Shown: positions 12,197-25,853, numbered from the stretch's first letter. The stretch: 64,000 nucleotides of DNA from Phlebopus portentosus (GCA_037892935.1 JAYXKI010000005.1:2356001-2420000); one strand, 5' to 3'. Notes: generated from the sequence alone by a model not told the origin. Translations and numbers: made by a program.

Positions 12197-15100
12197 ATGG
12201 GAGATTCGCGCAAATCTGTCCCATCCTTCTCAAGCTTCACGTTCAAAACAATTGGAAGCAACTCTTTGTTTAGTCGTATCTCTGACCGAACTCCAGAAGC
12301 GGTAGCCGTGACTACGGTCGAACAGGACGAAGGTGACTTACACGTCGATATGGACGTTGACCTCCCTGAGCCACCCGACCTGCCCCCGAGCCTTCTGGCA
12401 AGATTCAGCGACCAACCTAACGAGTCGGATCCTCTCAGATCCACGTTTTTCCACCCGAACGGAACGTATTCTCCTCTTTTCCTTACTCCAGGCCCGGTCC
12501 AGTATGAGACTGTCCTGAATGGCAATCCTCGAGACAACGATCTGAATGAACCCGTCTGCCTGGATGTTGCATCATTCGATGAGAATAGAAAGGAACGATG
12601 CACGGATCCGGCAGAGCAAGAGCAAAATTCTCAGGCGTTATTTCCGATTCGCCCCGAGCAACGTTCTCCCGCTGCGACCCTAGCGCTTCCGTCACGGACA
12701 AATGCTAGTATTGGTCTTCTCACCCCGCCTCCTTCTGGTTTGCTTGCATCATCCCCGGTTAACTGGTCGATTACGTTTGCGTATCAAGCGTCGTTGTTGC
12801 CGAAGAGCAATGACTCCGTCGATTCTGTTTTCCCCTTTACACCTCTCACGAAACTTCTTCAAGAGGAACGCGATGCTTGGTCAGAGGTGCTGCAGACAAA
12901 ACAAGCTCAGGTTGATAGGGCATCTACATGCACACAGCCGCTAGATACCAACGAACGAGATCTACGCGCCGGTCAAACTGACGATGACCGTTCCCGTTTA
13001 TCTGGGCCAACGATACCCAACAGTTTACCGCGGACATTACTTTCATGCTTACCGAGCCAAAGTCAGCAGAACTTGTCATCATCGGAAGTCGTGTCGGGCG
13101 CAGTCGCTAACGACAAAGCGGAATTATGCTCAAGTCGTATCCCCGCATCAACTCATGATTCGTCAAATTCTCGTGCTGCTTTTCAGTCATTTCTGAACGC
13201 ATCCCAGCGGACATCCGATAAAGCCAATGGAGATGGTGTCCCTCAGCAGAACCCGAAGGATCAGGTCTATCCCGAGCAATCTTCAATTCAGTTCACTGAC
13301 GCGGCAAAACTTCCATCGCCGCGCGAAAAGGAATTGAAAAGCTTGCTCAAGGCAAGGACGACATCTCACTGCTCAGGGTCCGATAGAGCACCAGATGGAG
13401 GTACTTATACAATTTGTTCTCGACTTAGCCCGACGGCATCAAAGCACGAGAACAGTGCCAGGCCAAATGACCCGACGAATCCAGAACGAGTCTCCACGAC
13501 TGACTCTTTCGGAACGACAGAGCTCCCTACGCCTCCTATCGTTAAAACCGACATGCCTTCCTCGCGCATCCAATCAACAAATCTACAGCGTTTGCAGAAC
13601 GAAGGGCTCAAAATAAGTTCCCCGCAATCGTCGCGTAATTTGAGCACTCGCATTCACAGTGAACCCTCTCCGCGTTGTTCGAGCATTGCGACCATCCAGC
13701 AAGATCCGAAGCAGCTCAAGCCGAGAGATGGACTGATGAAAGAGAGCCTCGGTTCTGAGACTAGTCGGATTTCCTCCCAGGTATCTAAAGCCTCCGTGTT
13801 TGCACCGAACCCAGTAATTCGCCAACCACCGCCTACTTCGGAGCCCCACGCTCCGCATAGCCGAGTTACTTCATTCACATCTAGTGATGGAGGGGAAGCG
13901 AAAGGCGCTGTTGATCGTGTTCCAGTCGTGAAGACCGAGGATAGCGACGGTGGCTCTACTGGCCCTACTACTGGCTCTACTATGGACACTTCGACGAAGA
14001 TCAAGAAGGAAGAGCAAGAAGATATCAAAATTCGACTGAAAGTAGAAGAAGACTCAAAGCCTCTTCCGAAAGATAAATATATTTTTCAAATTCCGGCGAG
14101 AGACTGTCCGAAGGTAGCGAAGAAGGAAGAAGACCGCGACGGCATGCTCATTTTACATACCAACGCAAATGCCCAAGCATCATCCAGAAAGAAGTCAATT
14201 TCGCAGGCTGAGCATTCTCGAAAGGTTGCGTATGCTCCGGTACAACAAGTGGATATCCGTCAGAAAGACCGCTATGATGGCGCAACAGAAACGGGCCTAG
14301 CTATCAACAAGCCGACTGACAACACGGAGCCGTCTCGTTCTCTTGGTACCAAGTTTGAGAATACTCTCTCTGCCCAGGAACCTGCCCCTGCGGATTCTCT
14401 CGTTCAAGCTGAACTAGCCACCCCGCCTCCTTTTTCAAGGGAGGCTGCTGCTGATGACTCTGTGGGTGCAGAGCCGGTCCGTCGCGATCTATCGGAGCAA
14501 GTTCCCTCTCGAACAGCGTCACAGAACGCTAAAGCTCCGCTGGCCCAACCGGAACCGCTTTCCATTAACGACAATTCCTATCGTGGTTTTAGTCCACGTC
14601 GGAGAACGGACAGTTGGGTCCCAGAAACTTCACGACATGTACGCCAGCGTTCACGCGATCGCGAATGCCCTACACATCTGCTTGATCATTGGTCTCCTCC
14701 TAGGCTTTCCGGCCCCAGAACCCCTGCACCCGTCAGATCTCGTCCTGTTGCGGATACATACAGACCTCTGGTATCGCTCCACGAACGTGCACCTCGTAGG
14801 TTTCGTGATGATCTCAGGGACGAACATGACGAAGATAGTTGCCCCGTCGCCTACGGGAAGGCAGAGCAAGGTTCTCTCCGGAATATTTGCCAGACCCGCC
14901 GTTTCGTGGACGCAGTTCTCCTCCCAGACGAACCGACAGAAATCGCGCACGAGATAGCCCTCCACACCGAAATACGTGTGCTTTTGATACGCGTTTCGCT
15001 TCATCACACTCCAATATGCAGGCCACGATCCCTCGCCCTTGTAGTCCTCATACAAGTAGGTCTCATGTAGGCTTTGAGGAAGGACAAGAACACAACAACC

Positions 15101-16605
15101 GAAACATGTTGCCTCGACGCGAAGTTCCGCGAAGTCCCGTCAATAATACGCAGCATAATCTATACTCTGACCAGTTAACCGCTCATCGCCGTTCCGATGA
15201 CGCACCTCATCACGATTCCAGATATATCCAGCAACACGCTAACGGAGCAGCACAAGGTCTTCCATCACCGAAACGCCGATTTGTCCCTGATTCAACGTAT
15301 ATGCGAGCAATGGGGAACGAACGTAGGGCTTCAATCCACGATATAGACGTTGCTGAAAACGCCGTCAATGGGCGGCAGGAGGCATCAGCTAGCCCATGGA
15401 ACGAGGGGACGTTCTATACAGGCGATCAATCAAGTCAAGATGCTAGCAGTAAGACAATAGTTTGTCGCGATGAGATGAATACCTCGGCCAACAGTGTTTC
15501 AGAGCGTAGAGAGAAGACGGTTGGATCAAGCGACTTATTGGTCCCACCCACTCAGTCCCATACCACTATGCCTTTGTCAACTCAGCCTTCCCGTCCGTAT
15601 ATATCCGAATTGCGAGTTGATACCCTTCGTGATCTCCCAAACGCACAACCCGCGACGAAGCGCGGTAGCGTTAGCGGTCGGTCTGAAGAGAATGTCAAGA
15701 AGAATGTTTTGCATGAGGTTGTAGAGTCCAACGCTACTGCGACGTCACACATTTACGGAAGAGACGAAGATGGAAAATCTCAGACGGGAGACAGGTTTGG
15801 CGGTTGTCGAGTAGAGAAGGATATTCGGCCATCTCGTGGAAGCATGGCAGAAAAATCCTCGCTCCTCAGCCCCTCGGACCCACAGAATGCAACTGGACAT
15901 ACTTCTCTTCCTTCATCTAACACCCCAATGCTGAACAGGCTGTCCGCTCCTGCTTCTTCGCTCAAGAGACAAGCCGCTAAAGGATCAGCATCTCATATTT
16001 CTCAAACTAACTTGTCCACTGGTGCCGAAAGGAGCGGACAGACTTCAAGTATGGGCAAGGCAGAAGAAAATGCCAAGTCCCGGTCACTTGCGCAGCGTAT
16101 CGACAATGATCCTGCTGGATCAATAGGGTCGATGCAACAGCTTGGGGATTTTACAGAGTCGCCTCGATCACCCATTCCTAGTCTCTCCTCTCGCCTCGGA
16201 GATATTCTCATACGTGATGGATCAGACCATTTAAAGGAGCGAGCTGCGTCTAAGCCAGTCTCTCTTCCTTCTGACCTTCCGCTCGGCAGCCGCATAACAG
16301 GCGCCAAACTTGAAGCTCATCAAGCTAAACATCCGCTTCCACCCAAGCCGGTGCCGCGCCAAGCGTCACCTACCATCACTACACAAGATCCTCGCTCCAC
16401 GATTAATCCACCAGTATTACTAAAGCGTATGAGGTCTTTGACCGATGACAATGACTCGTATCGTCCCGTAAAGCAGTCACGAGGGCGCGGTGCTGCAGGT
16501 GGGCGCGGACGCGGCCGAGGGAACAACGGAAGTCATTATTCACCACGAGGATCATTTCATGCTTCACCATCGTCAAAGCGCTCGCTCGAAGATCGATTAT
16601 CTTGA
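12197..16605 (+). CDS. Large disordered Ser/Pro/Arg-rich protein of unknown function
   Basis: Two long open frames, 12197-15070 and 14839-16605, join in different registers, so at least one intron is needed. An intron at about 14771-14838 (gtatcg..agatag, 68 bp, phase 0) gives a protein of about 1,446 residues. Nothing in it matches a domain I know. It is low in hydrophobic residues throughout. Features visible: a patch with three sumoylation-type motifs (VKTEDSD, IKKEEQED, LKVEED) between 13925 and 14055; Arg/Ser/Pro-rich stretches near 14590-15000; and an RG-rich tail (SRGRGAAGGRGRGRGNNGS) before the end. This composition suits a nuclear, RNA- or chromatin-associated scaffold, but that is inference. 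A one-base assembly error instead of an intron cannot be excluded. Confidence 0.75.
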
Positions 16606-16909
16606 TACCAGGCAAGTGCTTTAATTTCGTAATTCCTTCTCCTAGGCTTGATTCGATGGTGCTAAAGCTACGGCCACATGCTTCTCAGGAACTGCAACAG
16701 ATCGGAGGTACTGTTAGATTCACTTGTCCTCAATTAACGTTTCCGTATAATCGTGGAGAGCCCCGAATTATCAGTTGTTCTTTTTTCGCTCTTCATAATG
16801 AATCGGACCTAGTGTATAATACAGCTTCATAGCAAAAATAAAGGTCTATTTTCTGGGAACCATCATAGGACCAAGTGAAAAAATCGAGGATATCTGAATA
16901 GAGGCTGGT
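16606..16909. other. Convergent 3' intergenic region
   Basis: No gene is seen between the large disordered-protein gene and Hob1, which converge here. Confidence 0.45.
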
Positions 16910-18366
16910 TTAACTTGCCCCACATATTGAAAGCTCACGCATCTCCTGAAGGACACCTTCCACTTGTGCATCCAGTTGCCCAGCAGCGTAATCATCACGC
17001 ACGTTATCAGCGAAATATCTAACGGAATTGAGAAGATCGGTCAACAGTGTGAGAATCACAAAAGCAGACGGGAATGTGGCATACCGCTGCACGCCGCCGA
17101 GCTTCTCATACCCTTCTTCAGCGAACTTGCACTGCATGCGAATCATGGCCTCAAAACTCGGGTCGAAGAAGGGCACACGGAGCTCGAGAAGTTGTGGGAG
17201 CTCTTCAATGAGCTGGTGGTTAAGGTACTCGAAGACTTCTTGGGCTTCGTCGTGTTCCTGTTGAGCCTGTAATGATAAAGTGAGGTTCTGAACGCACCTG
17301 ATAAACTTGGAGAGCAGAGAGGAAGAGGTGTAGCCAGAATGACGGGTCGGGGCTCACCTTTGGAAGCTTTGTCGGGTCCTCGCTTGGCTTGTCGATCGTC
17401 TTCCTTAGCTTACTGCGTGCGGCATCGTAATCTAGAAGCTATCGTCGTCCCACCGCAGAAAACAAAACACATTGCATCCAAAGAGGCAAGGAAAGCCAAA
17501 TAGGTAGCATCACGAGCAACATGGGTTAGTGGACCGATCCGCCGATTAGTTTGAAAGAGTGTATACCTTTTTGTTTCGCTTTGAGATTTGATCGTTGATG
17601 ACTGGGAAGTATGCGTTCATCTTGCCGAGGGGTTCCATGATTGTCGTGCGGTATGGTGCGTCCTGCGCGATTATCAGTGTCAGTGTCAGCGACGCGTGGA
17701 AGGAGTGGTGTCAGGGCAGGGGTACGATAGGATAAGGCAAGGCAAGGCAGGGGAATGGGTTGTGAAAGGAAAGACAAAGACGTACGAGTTCCCGCCCGAT
17801 CACGTCATCGAGCTCGATGACGGACTGCTTATATGCGTGCGCTGCCATTGCACCGTCGGAAGTCCGATCGGCGGCGGAGTAGAACGTGGAGATGTGGTCT
17901 GCGATGCGTGTTTGGGCTGAGGTCATTGCTATTCACGCCGTGAGTGTGTGATTTAGCATTCTTTGAAGATGCGGGTGTTGTACGAATCGGAACGCACCGC
18001 GCATTGCGTCGAGGTATGCTTTGGCGTCTTTCTGTAGAGCCTGGCATTCTTTCTCGAAACTGCATAGGGCATTGCGTTAAGGTAGATGCAGACCGGGTGT
18101 GATGGAAAGATAGACGTACGTCTTGAACTTGGTCTGCTCGTCTTGGAACTCCGTATCAATCGTACGCTCGATCTGACCCGTCTTTTGCATCAACTGTTAA
18201 TACAGCATAACATATATTTTAATAGAAGTTCGGGGATAGGTGTGGGTGTAGCGCGCACCGTCGTCCCCGTCCGATTGAGCGTCTTCTTGAACCTGCTCCG
18301 AGAAACATATTTCAGTATATGTCGAGAATAGAGCGTGTAGCTTCCTACGCACCCTGACCAACTCAT
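16910..18366 (-). CDS. hob1: BAR-domain protein Hob1/Rvs161 (amphiphysin-like)
   Basis: This is an N-BAR protein that senses and bends membrane during endocytosis and actin patch dynamics, usually as a dimer with a longer Rvs167/Hob3-class partner. The first three exons are tiny (14, 34 and 74 nt: 18366-18353, 18292-18259, 18193-18120) and give MSWSGFKKTLNRTGTTLMQ, then KTGQIERTIDTEFQDEQTKF. Exon 4 continues TFEKECQALQKDAKAYLDAM, the highly conserved BAR core. Later exons give MTSAQTRIADHISTFYSAAD, VYTLLDYDAARSKLRK and FFDPSFEAMIRMQCKFAEEG, ending without an SH3 domain, as in Rvs161/Hob1. The expected length of about 260-270 residues fits. The N-terminal amphipathic helix is encoded across three micro-exons, so automated annotation may miss the true start. 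Confidence 0.9.
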
Positions 18367-20757
18367 TTTGTAAATATTTCTTTCAGTGAGTAGTTGAAAG
18401 ATGTGCGGTGAAGGTCGTGATGATGGCCTGAGCCTGAGGAATGGGCGCGGTCCGGTCACGGGGTCGGACCACTGCATCAAACCTTCTTGAAGAATTCGGA
18501 TGGCTTCCCTCCGGGTGTCGATCCTCGGAGATCTCTCAACGTGGCAGTCGGCTGGAAAGCGCTACTAGCAACAAATATGAGAAAAATTCTATGGTGCTCA
18601 TTGTTTTTAACCCTATCTACATTTGTCAAGTTTCAATTTCAGTTGACTGATTAGTGAAATCATTTATTTTCCGCTCCAGTCCCTCAGATTCTCTCAGAGG
18701 CATGTACATGAAATAAATTACTCAGTACTATGATGTAGTGTAGGTATATAAGTACACAGATGTTCCTCCAACTTCTGAAGCATTTGCCACCTTGATTGTT
18801 AGAAAGTACAGTTACGCCGAATTGTTTTTGCTTGTGGTCAAGCATGCGATTGAATAAAAGAAACAACACGGCAGTCGGTGTCACCATGGAAAGCGGATTC
18901 TACGTACTCAAATACCTCTGTTATAAATAGACTCAGATCGGTATCACCTTGGAGCTCTTAAATGCACGTAGCAAGAGCAACAAGTGTGATTTTAACGCCT
19001 GATGACTGGTCCGTGCAAGATGCACAGGATCGTCCTTTCATGATGAATCTTCGCGAGTTGATATTATTTGATTGTGAGAGTGGGCATGGTTATTATTGTG
19101 GCTTTGACACTGCTATCATCGTCGATGTCCTTGTTGGTGTTGTTGTCGATGATGACGATGGACGGTTGATAGGCGATGAAGGAGGTGAAACATATCAAAA
19201 CAGAGCTCGATCGACAGTTGGGTTGTTGCTGCTATTTTTTACTTTACTTTTTATTCGCGAGTTCTCATGAAGAAGAATAACGGATAGAAATGGAAATTAC
19301 CCGGATTACTTTGGGAATTATGGAGATGATGTTCGTGATCGTTTAAAACTTGGTCAATCACAAAAGGGCGGTGACTGGGAGGATCATCATGGTGAAACGA
19401 TGGAGACTCGGATGATCATCTTGAATTATAATTAAAAAAGAAAAGAAATCTTTGTTACGGGTTGCGACGGACATCATGAGTAGTTCATGATTGGGTGTTG
19501 AACGATGATAGTTTCCATTTGTTGTCGTTGGTGGTGATAAATTTTGGAAATATGTATGACCTATGAAGTCATTAGATGCACGTGCATTCTGGGATCACGG
19601 GGCTCGAATTGAGACGTAAAGACGAGTTAGTTAGTTAGCAAGGCAAGGCTCTGTCGACTCGTCATCATCATCACTCGCAAGCTAAGGAGAGTTCTTTGTT
19701 CAGCTAAGCATCCTCTCCGATCGCACACGGCATTAGCTTTAGCTTTCTCTTCTTGTTCTTTTGATGGTCCTTGTTCTTCTTCCGCTTCGGATTTGTTTTG
19801 GAGAGTTTGTTAGGGTAATCGCCTGCCTTGCTTCGGAGCCGGCTCTGAGTCGTGACCGGAGGAAGAAAAGATCACACATCAGATGCGTGGCCGGGAAAAG
19901 CGGAGGCGAAGGTGGTATTATTTCGGGCGGTGAATTCTCAGGTGGGGAAGGTGAAGAATGCGAAAATGCGCGAGCCGTATATAGAACGTTGAAACGCACA
20001 CAGAAGTGTGTTAGCTAGATTGGTTTTCTCTACTTACCTTTGCACCGGAGTGTTTGTAATGCAGAACGCGTGTAGGAAGGCGGAGAAGAATAGCTCTAGA
20101 TGCTTGGGCTGGTGGTTGGACTACAGGATAGACCAGAGAAGCAAGTCGAAGGTCCTTCTTGGAAGGATCCGGATGAAAAGCCCACGACATCTCGGAGGAT
20201 TGACAAACCAAAATAGAGTTTTCCTCGAGATGAGTTTCCAGGATGAGAAGATACTGTGGACAAGTTACTGCAGTATAAGATATCATGTGCACCAAGAGGA
20301 CCGACGCAAGGGAAAATAGAGAGCGGATACGCCAAGACGGAGTAGGGACACCGACGAAGCCGATGTCTGAGGTGGGCGAATAGATTCCGTCAATAATATT
20401 AATGCTAGGACTGACTAGTGCTTGCCATGTGTATTTGTATTTGTAGTGTAGATAATGAAAGTAACGTGGTGTTTAGCGTTAGACGTTTTGGCAGAATATG
20501 TCAACATAATTATGTAATGGACATAATACAAGAGATACCCGATATGGCAATAACAATATACAAGAGTTCTCTCTCCGTTTCATTCAAAAATTGTATTTCT
20601 TTCTTCTTTCTTCTTGCCACCACCATCCCTCTCATCGTCGTTGTCGTCGACATCCTCGAGGCAGTCTCGTCACCGTTGCTGTCGGCGTCGACGAGTTGCA
20701 TTGACGCTGAGCACGCGTTCTGAGCTTCCCGCATCGTCGCTGCACTGAGCCCGCCTC
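18367..20757. other. Long gene-free stretch, 2.4 kb
   Basis: Only short ORFs without recognisable domains are present on either strand. The central part (19080-19180) has GAT/GTT-rich simple sequence and long AT-rich runs. The right half is T/C-rich just before the next gene, which suits a long 5' leader. Part of it is the Hob1 promoter. I see no RNA gene. Confidence 0.5.
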
Positions 20758-23700
20758 ATGCTCCAAGCCAAACGTGACTCTTCTATGCTGATGGACTTGC
20801 ACTCCCATTATTACCCTCAATCTCGCTCGTCCTCGTTCTCAGTACCCGTACAGTCGGAAAACGTATCTGCCGCCGCCGCCGCCAACGTCGCTGCCGCTCA
20901 TCGCCGCAGGTCAAGCGCCTCTCAGATCATTCCCATCGTATCCCAGGCCCTGCTCGCCGCGTCTGCCACCGGGACTCGGCGTTCTCCTCTCGCCCCCCTC
21001 GATCCTCAGTTCTCATCCTTCGTGACCCACAACAAGGACTTTGGTAGTGACATGGCTCACGATGACCCGTACCAGCCTGGAAGGAAATCCTCGTACGTCG
21101 TTTGCTAGTCATTCCTTTGTTATATTCACGGGGGCTCAATCATCCTCCATCTATGCAGTATCACTTTGACAAACGCAACGAGACCGACTCCTTATGTACA
21201 ACGCAATCTACCCCGACGATATACTAATGGTCAACGACGGACATCCTTACCTGCCCTTCATCCATCTCACGAACCCCCGCCGCCATTGCCACCTCTTCCG
21301 CCAGCGAACCCAGTCTCTCCTCACGAACTAGCAAGCGCTCATGATGATGATATTGATATCTACAGTCGCCTGAGTACATTCACCTTTGGTGACGTGCGAT
21401 CTCCTACTATCCTGCAGAATCCATCATCGTCCTCCCGGTCGGACGAAGCCGAGGGCGTTTCGCCGCTAGACAAGACGCCGAGGCCATCAGTTGCTCATGT
21501 TCATGTTCATTCTTCGGGTAAACTTGCTCAGGGAAAGCACGCAGCGCCCAATGGCTGGTCAAGCCCTCAGAAGATGAGGAGGACCGGAAGCGAACGAATA
21601 CGCGGTCAAAGATGCGTGCGATTGATGATGGTACGCGGAGGCCCTCGTTGCCAAGCAATGACTCTCTGCAGCAGCTGCAGTTGCAGTCGCAGCACCATGG
21701 CTCGAGCTCGGGTCTATCTACTGACAAAGGCAAAGGGAGGGTATATACGGAAGGCGATAAGGAAGGGTTAAAAGCCAGGAAGGGCATACCGGTGTCGCCA
21801 TCATCGCCGACGGAGGGGGAGGCGGAGCTCGATACTGACGTAGATTTGATGATGTCGGCTGATGACACTGATAGACGGAGAAGAGGCAGGTATCACGGGA
21901 TGAGTGACCGCTCCAGCGTCCACATGAGCAGTGACGTTGGTTCTGTCTATGGCGGGGCTGATGACAGGCATACACAACATACGAAGAGCAAGGGTAAAGC
22001 TAGAGAAGGAGGCGAAAGCACGACGATGGATGATGACGTTCCTGGAGAGGGCGGCGCAAGTAATGCGTCGCGAAAAGATTCTGCGCGTACGTGGACTGAG
22101 GAGACGGGGAGGCGGGGTTCCCTGCCGATGGATATCCCCTATCCGACGTCTAATTCTTCAGCTCGTTCTGCACATGTGCACGCACATCCACAAAGCTCGT
22201 ATCGAGAAGAAAGCGCCTTTGATGCGCACGCTCGGGCTCAGGCGCAGCTTCGTCGACCGTCGCGTAGCGTTGATGATGACCTTCAGCGCGCGGCTTTACA
22301 TTTGCAGAGGAAGGCGTCGAGGGTGTCTGTTACTGCGTCTGCTGCTGGATCTGGACATGGTTTGGAGACTGCCGGTAGTGGACCGTCGAGCGAGCCGGAT
22401 ATGCGAGGCGTCGCGATGGCGCAGGCAATTGCACAGGCTCACCTTGACGCTCAAGCACAGGCACACGCGGAGAGCTTAAACCTCAGTACAGATGTTGGAA
22501 ATACGAGTGACGAACCCTACCAAGGACTTGATCTTAATTATATTCTTTCTGTATCTGGCCCGCAAGGTTCGGCGGCTTCCGTGGGAGGGAAACGCGGGAG
22601 TGATCAGTGGAGTGGGCGGTTGAGCGTGGGGAGTAGCGTTGCCGCTGCTGGGCGGGAGAGGGATCCTAGTTGGGCTGCTGGATGGGGGATTAGCCATTCG
22701 GTTGGGAGGAGACAGAGTACGGCGACTGTTAATGATGATACTTTCTTACGGTGTGTCCAATTCCTCTTTACTTTTAAGTCTGAGAATCATTATTTATTTA
22801 TTTATTTTATTTTCGTAGATTTGTGAAGAAACATGATTTCTCTTATGACGAGCGAAAACGCGAATGGACCTTCATGCGAGAGCGTACGGAGGACACTGGA
22901 CATGTTCCCTCTCGAGCTGGACAAGAAATCTGGAGATGCCTTTGGGTGGGGAGGTATAAAGTTGATCGAGTGCATAGTAAAAATGGTGAGTAGCAGCTAT
23001 GATTTTGGGTTATGTTTATAATTATTAATGATTCCTTGGTAATTTTAGCCGAACCATCGAAGCCCTTGCAAGTCCGACTGAATATCCGCCACCTTCCGGA
23101 TCCTTACACAAAAGCAAGCACGCGCGGTGGGCCGTTGACGTTCATCCACAAGCATTCGCGTGCGCAGGCGTTCTCTATCTTCCGTGGGCACTCCTTACCG
23201 CAACGACATCTCAAGACGAGCTCGAGTATACTACTTGCGCCGAAGAAGGTGCAAGAGCAGTTTACAAGCACGCGCACGACGAGTAAGCTTAGTACACATG
23301 GGTTGCTCGATGAAAAAGATTCCGGCACGAACACGGCCTCGAGCTCGAGGAGAGGGGAGCAGAGTCAGACTGCATCGGGATCGGGAACGAATAGCGCTAC
23401 GACGAGCACGACGAGTGTGAGTGGCACATCACACGCGCATAACGCGCATACTGCTCCGAGTAGTTCTGCTACGGTGGTGGGGAATGCGTCAGCGGCGAGT
23501 ACTGGGTCCAAGACATCTGTGGTGACCTCGTCTGCAGGGGATCATCATCACCAGCACCAACATGGTCCTGCCGGAAAGTTGAAGCTGAGGATTGATAAAA
23601 AGGAGTCAATTGAGTCTACGAGCACGAGTACTAGTATGGGCGATCGGAAGGGGAAGAGCGTGCTCAGGTCGCCGGTTGAGGGTCCTCCGAGCGCGAGTCA

Positions 23701-25189
23701 GGCGAGTATGAGCATGAGCGAGTTGACTTCTGCGTCTTCACCTGATAAGGATAAAGGATCCAGCGATGCGGAGACACCTGTATCTCGTACGAATGCATCG
23801 TCGCGCCTTGCGTTCTCCGCTACTAATGATTACGCGCATCGGCAAATGGACGTTGATTTCGATGCTGGAGGTGGGCGGAGCAGACCTGTTTCGTCGATCG
23901 CAGAGACGGCGTCTGTGACTTCTGAAGGATCGCAGCAATTTAGCTCTGCGTTGTCTGCATGGGACGGGTCGTCCATCGGTTCCTCGCAGAGACGGGTAAA
24001 GCGACCTCCCCCTCCGGATTTGAGGCATCAGATTCAGAAGTTGCCGATGGATATGAGAGGGTCTGTGGGTTCGTTGGATGATATGCCGATCAGGACTAGC
24101 CATGCAGAAGCATTTGCTACACTCGAGCCGCCGTTTATTGAGTACTTACGACAGCATACAGAGAAGTACGATGGTGCTTCGGATCATGATTCTCAGCCGT
24201 CGAGGTTTAAGGGCCTTCGGAAGCTGTTCCACCCGCAACCCTTGAAGGGGGCGTCGAAGCACAGCCCGCAAGGTCCGGGTACTGGGAACGTTGCAGTGCT
24301 TGAAGGGCATTATACCCCGCCCTGGTTAACGATGGCTGCGCGGTCGAAGCAGGAAGAGCAAGAGCGTGTGATCAAGAATCTCAACGATTCGTTCCGCGAT
24401 GTGGGCCTGCTGCCTTCGTTCAAGCCGAACAAGAATAGGCAGAACAAGAAAGGGAAGCGGTCGAGTGATAATGTGTTTGATCAGATCCCGGACGACTCGT
24501 TGTATATGCTCTTGCCGATGTGGCCAGGTGAGACGGACCCGACTTCTGCCGCGCTCGAGGACGACTCGGCGATGGAGGTGGATATTCCGATACATGAGAG
24601 GCAATATTTGCTGGTGTATTATGTCCCGAATGAGCTGAGCAAGGAGAAGAAGCCGGACGACAAGAAGAGGACGAGAGGGTCGCATACGTCGAGCGCTGCA
24701 AGCCATCATTCTGAAGTATCGACTGCGCGTAGTGGCGCGGATGGAAAGGGCGGGAACGGAGGTGGAGGTACCGGTAATGGGATCGGGGGTAAGAACTCAG
24801 TGTGTCTTAGTTCATTCAACGTACTTGCGCGTCTGGTGTCCTACAAAGACGTGAACGGGTCGGGGATCCGCGTGCCGACAAATGGGCTAGCAGTGACGGG
24901 CCCCATGTCCGACGCGATCGCGGCGATCCCGCAGGTTCGATTTCAGGTTGACGACCTAGCGCTGATGATTGCGTTTTGCGCGAGCAGGGAGAGAGGGGTG
25001 GAAGTCGTGCCGGAGGGTGCGGAGAAGTTGGGGTTGTGTGTCCCCCGAACGAACTTTGATGATCCTGATTCAGATGCGCCCCTTAGTCCGCTTGGGCGTG
25101 CGGCAGTGGAGATGGCGTGGTTGGGTGCGTTGGCGATAATGGGATTTGAAACCGTTGCTGGTGGTGGTGCTGGTTCTGGTGTTCTTTAG
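20758..25189 (+). CDS. Large Ser-rich protein with a short conserved-looking core (unknown function)
   Basis: Exons join in frame across introns near 21093-21158 (gtacgt..tgcag), 22752-22819 (gtgtgt..cgtag, containing TTTA repeats) and 22985-23049. A register change also needs one small intron in 21420-21565, whose borders I could not fix. The protein has about 1,390 residues. The N-terminal 650 are disordered (poly-Ala, Ser, His, Asp tracts). A compact segment follows across the third and fourth exons: FVKKHDFSYDERKREWTFMR, EIWRCLWVGRYKVDRVHS, LQVRLNIRHLPDP. A second ordered block near the C-terminus contains PPWLTMAARSKQEEQERVI, LYMLLPMWPGETD, ERQYLLVYYVP and SSFNVLARLVSYKDVNGSGI. The order of these blocks suggests a conserved fungal family of unknown role, but I recognise no named domain. 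Confidence 0.8.
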
Positions 25190-25853
25190 TAGTTGAGCGC
25201 GTCTATTTTACTTTCACTTTTTTTCTATCATGCCCGTATGTTTGTTTGATTATTTCTACGTTTGGGAAGGAAAGGTTTCATGTATTAACGTTGTTTGTTT
25301 CTGCTCTGAAATGCGTACTCTCTGTCTGATACTACTGTTACTTATATTCGATTTTTCTACTACCTCCCCTTACGTATCGACTACATGTGGAGTCATCTGA
25401 TTTTTCACCGCTATGGCATTGGAGCAATGCCAAATTGGCTTTGAATGTCTTTCACTGAGACTCGTTCGCCTGTTTCTTCGTAAGAGACTACATAAACTCA
25501 ACAAGTGTCACAACTTGAAACTGTGGCTGTGACGTGACACTACGTGTCGGAGTCCGTCACTTCCGGTTTGCGTTTGCTATGTTTGCAAAGACAATCATGT
25601 GTCTTGTCTCCTTATGTTCGCGTTCTCCGCGCAGATATGAAGAATTTTGGTGCCGCTTTCTTCTCCCGCTTCTGAACCGCATGCTTTCGCTGCCAATAGC
25701 TCGCGTTTTTCGTCATCAATAAGTATCAACCGCAACGCTCACCCCAAGAGAGACTGCTTTATTCGGATTGATCAGGTGTATCATTTGAATCGCATGCGGA
25801 AATAAAGATGCGGCGTCTCCACGATGATTGTGTTATGGGCGGCCCGCCAGGGG
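25190..25853. other. Intergenic region, no gene seen
   Basis: No ORF with a domain or splice pattern is seen. It contains the 3' UTR of the Ser-rich protein gene and the upstream region of the GH127 gene. Confidence 0.5.
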
